A stretch of 64,000 nt of DNA. Source: Mariannaea sp. PMI_226 (lineage: Eukaryota; Ascomycota; Sordariomycetes; Hypocreales; Nectriaceae). The notes beneath the pieces were generated by a model, which was not told where the DNA came from, searched no databases, and was given only the letters and a program-made list of their open reading frames with translations. The stretch spans positions 3,478,501-3,542,500 of the forward strand of contig JANFOG010000003.1 of NCBI GenBank assembly GCA_024336345.1, in the 5' to 3' direction. The position numbers and the translations under genes were made by a program. This document shows, in pieces, positions 57,505 to 64,000 of this stretch (positions are counted from its first letter, which is position 1; the number at the start of each line of letters is the position of its first letter).

Positions 57505-60045
57505 ATGCCGGACATGCTGGAGCCCGGAATGCCCACTCTCGCCGAGAGACCCGTTCTTGAGAGGCGGCGATCACGGAACCCACTCAAGAACCTCATGCAA
57601 CATCTGTCCGTGGAGCCGCCACCCGAAAATGACGATGACCGACAGCCTAGGAGAGGATCATTGATCCGCAGCCTTAGCTGGCGTAAAAGCCGCAGCCCTT
57701 CGGCACACTCTGACAGATCAGGGTGTATGCCGCAAGACCCCGACCTGTGTCCGGCGTGCACTGTTTGGGCTGCTGATATCGATAACATCTTTGACGAGAT
57801 GGACTCAAACTTCATGAAGAACTTAAATCCCACAGCTGCGGATGCTTTCGATAACAAAGAGCACTCACTTGGCCACTTGAAGGAGCTCGAGGAGAACCGC
57901 TGGTCGACCAAGTGCCCTCTTTGCAAACTCTTCCACTCAGTTCATATCCCTAGTGAGGGTGATGGGGACCTGTATCTCTCAGGCTTCTCCAGCCGAGATA
58001 CCAACTACTTAATTGACACACAAACCATGTATGACCAAGAGCATACGGCCAAGTCTAAAGCGAAGGGTTACAGCCCTGCCTTCCTGGCTGTTGTCCCAAA
58101 GAAGAGCGGCGATGGCGCTCTGAGCTGGGACGTGAATGCAGACTGGTTCCGTAATGCTGGGATGCTCTACAGGACAGCACCGGAGCACCAGAACGAGCTG
58201 CTGAGCGCCGTAAGTGGTGCAAGCGGAAGGAGTGGAGGCGGCAGTCATTCGCGTGGGCCATCTCTCTCCAACAACCACGACTGGGTGAAGAGAGGAGTTT
58301 GGGGTCGAGAAATCGGGCAGACGATAGACATGTCAGTTGGCCAGGACTGGCTGCGCTTCTGCGAATTCTATCACCAGGGACGATGTGGGCGAAAGCCAGT
58401 GACTCAAGAGCTGCCTGGATTCCGCCTCCTAGATTGCTCTAAGACACCCCCGAAGCTGGTTGACGCATCCATCAAGGAGCGATATGTTGCCCTCAGCTAC
58501 GTCTGGGGAAGGCAACCGGCCACAGATTCAGCCTTGCCCAAGGTCATCTCGGATGCCATCATCGCCACTAAGGATATGGGGGTCCGATATTTATGGGTCG
58601 ATCGACAATGCATGGATCATCTACAGCCGGCGGACAGGCTACGGCAGATCGCGCGGATGGACGAGATCTTTGAAGGTGCCATCTTTGCTATTATTGCGGC
58701 CTGCGGCCGAGACGCAAACTCTGGTTTGCCGGGCGTCGGCCAAACCAGTCGACCAGCTCAGCCCAAGTACGAGTTTGTCAACTCTGATGTCACACTAGTG
58801 TCGAGTCTCCAGGACCCGAGATTGGCAATCCAGAATTCGGCATGGTACACGCGGGGTTGGACGTATCAGGAGGGCCTGCTTGCTCGGAGAAGACTCATCT
58901 TTACGGAACAACAGATGTACTGGGAGTGCGAGGGTATGTGCTGTCCCGAGTCCTTGGTTCTTCCTCTAGATCTGTACCACGATTCAGAGGAGCAGCGCAT
59001 GTGTGATTTCATGCGACCTGGTCTATTCAATGGCGTTTCTTTTGTTGGGGGAAGCTGGGAGCGGTGGAAACGGCTCCCAAGTAAGGCTGAGGAGTCGAGC
59101 ACCCTGAGCATCTTCCGCGAGGCTGACCAGCATGTCATCAACTACACGCGGCGTGACTTGTCATACGACGAAGACTCTCTCAACGCGTTCCTGGGAATTT
59201 CACGCCGCCTGGAGACGAGCATTGGCCGCGGGAAAGTTTTCAACGTGCTAGGAATCCCCGTCTGGGCGCCATCCGTCGACGAGCGAATGAGCCCGCCGCG
59301 GACACGTGATCTCTTCGCTTTGTCGACCTGTTTCTGGCATCACCAGGATGGCGTCGTAGCTCGAAGACGCCCGCATATGCCCAGCTGGACGTGGGTTGGT
59401 TGGAAGGGTGCCGTCGACCTGTTTTCATCAATCACGATTGTAGATGTGGATGGGAACAGACCAGAGCGGAAAAATAATCTCCACCATTACGTTACAGCGA
59501 CACAGTTCACTCGAAACGACTCCACGTCATTGCGATGGACGTATTCGCCGGACTTTGTTCTCCTTGACAGAGATGGAAAAATTGCCTATGACTTTGGCGC
59601 GACAGACCTAAGATTGGGCCGAGCGCCAAAGGCACCAGCCCTTGCCATCAAACCGTACGCCATTCTCGTCCCTAACCCGTTCGTTCTGGACCGCGTTAAG
59701 GCGAAAACTCATCCTGGAGGATGGATCTTCAACAACCTGAGCGTCGACGTGCGACTAAGCCGGGGCAACAGCACCACCGGCGGCGGCGGCATACGAGAAT
59801 ACATTGAGCGCCACGCAAAGGGAGAATGGATGTCGCTGCTGTGGTTTGTGGAGGAAGGGCTCATCATGCTGCTGGTGGTTGAGCGTAGTGTGCGAGATGG
59901 AAGGATCTCCTGGGAGCGCGTGGGACGCATGCGCATGAGCTTCGCCGATGAGTCCAAGGAGGTGTTGAAGAAATTTGGGCGTCTCGAGAAGATGGTGGAA
60001 GAATTGCCTTTGCGACGGCTGGGAGGGGATATTATCATTGAGTAG
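57505..60045 (+). CDS. HET-domain protein, 846 aa
   Basis: One-exon gene of the heterokaryon-incompatibility (HET) family; such proteins trigger cell death or growth arrest on non-self recognition, though most members have no tested role. The ATG at 57505 follows a leader with an overlapping out-of-frame ATG at 57492. Residues 1-80 are basic and disordered (ERRRSRNPLKNLMQ, SLIRSLSWRKSRSPS). A Cys pair region follows (CPACTVWAADI, KCPLCKLFH). The HET domain covers about 325-475: YVALSYVWG (about 328), YLWVDRQCMDH where the usual form is LWID-x-CIDQ, and RGWTYQEGLLARRRLIF (about 451). The C-terminal half (500-846) has MPSWTWVGWKG, usual after HET domains. No ankyrin, WD40 or NACHT module is attached. 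A role in incompatibility is inferred from family only. Confidence 0.92.
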   Translation: MPDMLEPGMPTLAERPVLERRRSRNPLKNLMQHLSVEPPPENDDDRQPRRGSLIRSLSWRKSRSPSAHSDRSGCMPQDPDLCPACTVWAADIDNIFDEMDSNFMKNLNPTAADAFDNKEHSLGHLKELEENRWSTKCPLCKLFHSVHIPSEGDGDLYLSGFSSRDTNYLIDTQTMYDQEHTAKSKAKGYSPAFLAVVPKKSGDGALSWDVNADWFRNAGMLYRTAPEHQNELLSAVSGASGRSGGGSHSRGPSLSNNHDWVKRGVWGREIGQTIDMSVGQDWLRFCEFYHQGRCGRKPVTQELPGFRLLDCSKTPPKLVDASIKERYVALSYVWGRQPATDSALPKVISDAIIATKDMGVRYLWVDRQCMDHLQPADRLRQIARMDEIFEGAIFAIIAACGRDANSGLPGVGQTSRPAQPKYEFVNSDVTLVSSLQDPRLAIQNSAWYTRGWTYQEGLLARRRLIFTEQQMYWECEGMCCPESLVLPLDLYHDSEEQRMCDFMRPGLFNGVSFVGGSWERWKRLPSKAEESSTLSIFREADQHVINYTRRDLSYDEDSLNAFLGISRRLETSIGRGKVFNVLGIPVWAPSVDERMSPPRTRDLFALSTCFWHHQDGVVARRRPHMPSWTWVGWKGAVDLFSSITIVDVDGNRPERKNNLHHYVTATQFTRNDSTSLRWTYSPDFVLLDRDGKIAYDFGATDLRLGRAPKAPALAIKPYAILVPNPFVLDRVKAKTHPGGWIFNNLSVDVRLSRGNSTTGGGGIREYIERHAKGEWMSLLWFVEEGLIMLLVVERSVRDGRISWERVGRMRMSFADESKEVLKKFGRLEKMVEELPLRRLGGDIIIE

Positions 60046-61377
60046 AACTTTGGGAGTTTTCAGGGTCGTCGGACGTACGCGTACGCGCTAATCTTCTTGC
60101 CCTTTTTTTTCCTTTTATTTTTTTTAGGAGACATGTCCTTGGAGTCAAGTAGATAGTGCATCTGCATTCCTTTTGTTGGGACATAGGTTGGATGGAGGAT
60201 GAGCGTTGATTCTCTTAGATTGTATATCATTTAAGGCAAGGCATGGGTGTGGACATAGCTGGGTGTATTAGATGAGGCTCAGTTGGATGAGCACAAGGTC
60301 ATAAAGGAAGAACACCCAAGTCATTACAAAGAAAATAGAAAATTACGGACGGGCTATTATCCGAAATACTGAGGAGATTGTTGATACCGTTTCATTCATT
60401 GCCCATTATCTCTGGTTGTTTGATGATTGTGTTGGTGGATTTCGTTTGTTGAAGTTGGGCTTACATCAGCCGCTATAATAATCGCGTGGCCCCGTACTCA
60501 ACCTACTTCCGGACTACTTACATCAGTGAGATTGATCTGATTGATCGTCATAATCTTGAGCTGAAAAAGAAAAGATGGAGTAAGGGCTGAGTCAGCTATG
60601 TTTAGCAAAGACAGTTCCACAGGAAATGCAGTTGAATGAAGAGAAACATACGGCACCGTGATCACCCACAGACTAATTTTGGTATACGGATTGCATGGAC
60701 CCGGGAATCTGACAATCCCCAGTCCAATCCGGAGTTCAGTGCCTTTGATCTGGTAATTCAATACCTTGCTTTACCCATATTTGACCTACGCTCGGAAGGG
60801 AACGTTAGGTAGTAGCTGGATCCGTTTTTACAGGTACAGAGTGCTCCATACATCCAATATCCGTACATGGCAGACGCCAATCTCATCTCACCTTGTTGCG
60901 CCGCTTCGTCTAACCGGACTCAGCTAAGATGCTCCCAGAAAAAGCAGCAAGATTAGGAATTACTGGACAAAGTAAACGCGTAAAAAGCGACGCCCCCCCC
61001 CGGCCGAACCCGAGATCGCTTGTCCGGATCGATTTATATAATAGAACCCCGTTGTTATTTTTCTCGCCCCCAAAATAGTCAGAGAGCCAAAGTGCCCTAA
61101 TAAGCACTCTTTCCGGAGCTTCCGTTTTGGCGGCGGAAAGAGGAAGAAAGAAAAAGTTGGCAGAGAGATTTTGAATGTAGATCATTGCGTCCCGACCACT
61201 CCTCTTTGGTCACCCCCCCTTTGCCTTTTTCGTATCCTAATCATCTTTTTATTTTTATTTTTCTTGTTTTCTTTTTATCTCTTGGTTTCGCCCCTGGGTT
61301 GATATTTTAGTACCCTTCCTTCCTCCTCTTATCTCGGTGTGTGGGAGCCCTCTCTTTGTATTGCGTCACATTAAACC
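60046..61377. other. Intergenic, no gene seen
   Basis: 3' flank of the HET gene and promoter of the Sec14-like gene. The last 200 bases are T/CT-rich leader. No frame with a domain. Confidence 0.55.
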
Positions 61378-62933
61378 ATGACGGCCGATCACGATGCCCA
61401 TCTTGCGACGGCCGCTCCGGCTTCCCGCGTCCGATCAACAGCGTCGTCGATGACAGATCGTGGCTACCCGCACGGTCACTTGGGACACTTGACCGAGCAC
61501 GAAGAGGAGGCTTTCCACCAATTCAAGCAGGTTCTCGATGAGAGGGGCGTGTGGAAGCAAGGGCCTCCTGCGTCCCATGATGATCAAACGCTGCTGTGAG
61601 TGTTTTTTTTATTCCCTGATATCGACGATAAAGCGACATGGACCGAGCACGCCTTTGAGAGCCGAACCGAAAGTGCTGACAATGGAGGGAAAATTAACAG
61701 GCGATATCTCCGCGCTCGAAGATGGAACGTCGAGGACGCTTACCAGCAGTTCAAGGACACTGAAGATTGGCGTGTAGCCAATGATATTGATGTCCTATAC
61801 CATACCATTGAGCTGGGCGCATTTGAACAGAGCCGTCGTCTGGTATGTCTCAAAAAAGCCTCCCCATTCCCCTTTCGCCTCTTTGCATGCGCCAAAGAGA
61901 AAATGGCCATGACTGACCTCTCTATCCGTAGTATCCCCAATGGACCGGCCGTCGCGACCGTCGCGGAATCCCCCTCTACGTCTTTGAGGTCCGTACCCTC
62001 GACTCCAAGACCGTCAGCGAGTACGAAAAGGTCGGCGCCTCCACCAGCTTCTCCCAGGCCAAGTCCGATGGCAAGACGCCCTCTGGCCTCCTCCGCCTGT
62101 TCGCCCTGTACGAGAACCTGACGCGCTTCAACATGCCCTTCTGCACCAATCTCCAGGACCGCGAGTTTCCCGATGCGCCCATCACCATGAGCACCAACAT
62201 TGTGGATATCTCGGGCGTGGGACTCAGGCAGTTCTGGAACTTGAAGGCGCACATGCAGGCGGCGTCGCAGCTTGCCACCGCGCACTACCCCGAGACTCTG
62301 GATCGCATCTTCATCATCGGCGCCCCCAGCTTCTTCAGCACTGTTTGGGGTTGGATCAAGCGCTGGTTCGATCCCATCACAGTGTCCAAGATCTTCATCC
62401 TGGACCACCACGAAGTCCTTCCGACTCTGGAAGCATTTATTGACATTCGCAATATTCCTAAGAAGTACGGCGGCGAGCTCGACTTTAGCTTTGGACAGCT
62501 GAGCGTTCCCGATCCCCAGTGGGAGGGTGTGGTCAAGTGGGAGAATGGATACAAGGGCTTCCCCAGCGGTCCCCTGCTCTGGCAGGACATTGATGGCGGC
62601 AAGCGCATGGCCTGCGTCGCCCTGGGAACCAAGAACGGAAAGCTTCAAGACGAGATAATTTGCACCATCCCCAAGACCTACTTTGGTGTGGTGTCCAAGA
62701 AGGAGGACGATGCGACCCAGACCAATGGCGACGGCAACGCCGCTCGCACGGGAGAAGTTACGGAGGGCACCCAGACTACTACCGAGACCGAGACCAGGGA
62801 CGACGGCGTTCAGACCGACGAGACGCTCCTAGCTGACGAGGTGGAGGAGAAGCTCAAGCTCAACGGCGACGCCAAAGGCAAGGGACTCGATGTGAGCCCG
62901 GCGCCGGCCGCTACGCAGACGACTGCGGCGTGA
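61378..62933 (+). CDS. Sec14-like CRAL-TRIO lipid-transfer protein
   Basis: Phospholipid-transfer protein of the Sec14 superfamily, which exchanges phosphatidylinositol and another lipid between membranes and stimulates phosphoinositide synthesis. Exons 61378-61595, 61701-61842, 61932-62933; introns 105 and 89 nt; 453 aa. The CRAL-TRIO-N helices cover about 40-110 (LRYLRARRWNVEDAYQQF). The lipid pocket domain is about 125-300 (RRGIPLYVFEV, STNIVDISGVGLRQFW, RIFIIGAPSFFSTVWGWIK, FDPITVSKIFIL, IPKKYGGELDFSFG). A GOLD-like C-terminal part follows, then an acidic Thr-rich disordered tail (TEGTQTTTETETRDDG). The YGGEL lid motif and the overall order match fungal Sec14 homologues; the tail is longer than in yeast Sec14 (304 aa). 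Which lipid is carried cannot be told. Confidence 0.92.
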
Positions 62934-63442
62934 AACGGGGGTAACCAGAATTAAGAGTGTTGAATAGACCCAGAGGAACACGCATGCGAAATATACCCCC
63001 CACACCTGGATACACTGATAAGTCTTTTTGTTCAAGAGAATGGGAATAGTGTGGCACGGAATGGAAGGCCGGCAAGCAGGAGATGGAGTCGCTTGGGTAG
63101 ACTCCCACATATGCGCTAACATGAGGAAGTAATAGGTAGCATTGTCGATAAAGCATAAACATCGGGTTGGGAACGGAGCATAGCAGACATTAATAGATTA
63201 TCTTTATCCTGTATCTGTTATAGAACAGGGTTCGCAACCCGTTAGTTCTGGGAATAATATATAGCCTACCCCAAAACTGTATCCAATTGCTGTATTCCCC
63301 TCCTTGATCGATATATATATATATGTCTTTGCTCCAATATCCACCAGTCTAGATGTAGCCGCGATTGTCCTTTATCTAACTCTATTCTCTCCAATGCAGA
63401 TATTCTATTCCAGATAAGCAGATGAAACTAATTCCTTAGATC
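62934..63442. other. Convergent 3' flanks
   Basis: Between the Sec14-like gene (+) and the phosphatase gene (-), tail to tail. It includes an (AT)7 run at 63311-63324. No gene. Confidence 0.6.
63311..63324. repeat. (AT)7 microsatellite
   Basis: Seven AT units between the two convergent genes. Confidence 0.9.
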
Positions 63443-64000
63443 TCACGAAAAATTGTTCGCTCCATTCGAAACCTCGGGCTGGATATAACCTCTCCTCCTT
63501 CGCCACTCTTGCACGCCCGCCTCAATCTCCCCCCACGACACACCGTCCCTGACCAGGTGCATGGTCACGCCCAGACTCTCCGTGTCGCGATTCCGCGACT
63601 CATCGTCAAAGAAGAGCATCTCCGTGTACGGAATACCCGTGCGCTTGTGCAGGACCTCCATGTGCTTGACCTTGCTCCCCGGGTAGGCCTCAACTCCACC
63701 GTCGAATGCCTCGAGCGCGCGCTTCGGCTTCTCAGGTTTGCTGCTGCTGCTGCTGCCTTCCTCCGCCGCCGCTTGATGGGGTACGGGGATGTGCAGCATT
63801 TTGAGCAAGTCCTTTGCGAGGCTAGGCGCGCTCGTGCGACTCGCGACGGCGACTTTCATGCCTGCGCGGGGCAGAGCGTAGAGGATCTCGGGAACATCGA
63901 CGTAGAAGGAGAAGTCTTCGCCGTAGCGGTCGGCAGCGGAGGAGTGGGCTGCGTTGGGCTTGAGGGGCGGGGTGACGTGGGTGTCAACCCAGAAGGGCCA
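63443..64000 (-). CDS. MDP-1-type HAD phosphatase, 5' end beyond window
   Basis: Partial minus-strand gene: 185 codons to the stop are visible and the frame is open to the window edge, so the N-terminus with the catalytic DxD motif lies outside. The visible part matches magnesium-dependent phosphatase 1 (HAD class III), an aspartate-nucleophile protein-tyrosine or sugar phosphatase: it opens WPFWVDTHVTPPLKP, which in the family follows directly after the catalytic DLDYTL. Then come VDVPEILYALPRAG, MKVAVASRTSAP (motif II) and MLFFDDESRNRDTESLGV (motif III, the acidic pair intact). A Ser run (CTG repeats) and a charged insert EEGSSSSSKPEKPKR split the cap region. The C-terminus is GYIQPEVSNGANNFS. 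Confidence 0.92.
   Translation of the reverse strand, partial: WPFWVDTHVTPPLKPNAAHSSAADRYGEDFSFYVDVPEILYALPRAGMKVAVASRTSAPSLAKDLLKMLHIPVPHQAAAEEGSSSSSKPEKPKRALEAFDGGVEAYPGSKVKHMEVLHKRTGIPYTEMLFFDDESRNRDTESLGVTMHLVRDGVSWGEIEAGVQEWRRRRGYIQPEVSNGANNFS

Overview
The window looks like nuclear DNA of a filamentous ascomycete (Pezizomycotina). Protein genes carry short introns of about 50-130 nt with GTRNGT-type donors, CTAAC/CTGAC-like branch points and AG acceptors. Promoters are CT-rich, two tRNA genes have short introns after position 37, and the content is typically fungal (HET domain, ENA-type ATPase, RGS-LOV-like photoreceptor, long ankyrin protein, Pmp3-family proteolipid). A Sordariomycete is my guess, but the sequence alone does not prove it. 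All exon structures here were built by hand from reading frame and splice signals; each spliced CDS was checked to be a multiple of three.

Layout. 1-9000: a small Gly/His-rich protein (2037-2309), an 11-exon SNF2-RING-helicase (3364-7063) and a Cys-rich single-pass membrane protein (8096-8884). 9000-17000: mostly non-coding sequence around an RGS-LOV-like blue-light receptor (13258-15371). 17000-28400: a very long ankyrin protein, an unknown 228-residue protein on the minus strand, the splicing helicase Prp22 (minus, one exon) and an intron-containing tRNA-Glu. 29600-40100: a Pmp3/Sna4-like proteolipid, the Argonaute-chaperone subunit Arb1 (minus, with an 18-nt exon), inositol polyphosphate multikinase and the mRNA 3'-end factor Clp1. 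43900-53700: an ENA-type cation P-type ATPase, an intron-containing tRNA-His, about 5.5 kb with no recognisable gene, then a 24-residue, 8-cysteine metallothionein spread over three exons. 57500-64000: a HET-domain protein, a Sec14/CRAL-TRIO lipid-transfer protein and the 3' part of an MDP-1-type HAD phosphatase (minus) that runs off the window end.

How the genes relate. This is not an operon or an obvious biosynthetic cluster. Conserved housekeeping genes (prp22, clp1, ipk2, arb1) alternate with genes of environmental response (light receptor, ENA ATPase, metallothionein, Pmp3-like proteolipid, Cys-rich membrane protein) and of lineage-specific or allorecognition type (ankyrin giant, HET, SNF2-RING). 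Intergenic distances of 3-5 kb are large for an ascomycete. I saw no intact transposon, CRISPR array, rRNA gene or virus-derived sequence.

The least ordinary items are: a SNF2-RING protein with a degenerate Walker A and four clustered SUMO-consensus lysines; the RGS-LOV-like receptor with a basic linker after the LOV core; the tiny metallothionein gene, which ORF-length filters would miss; and the 18-nt exon in arb1.
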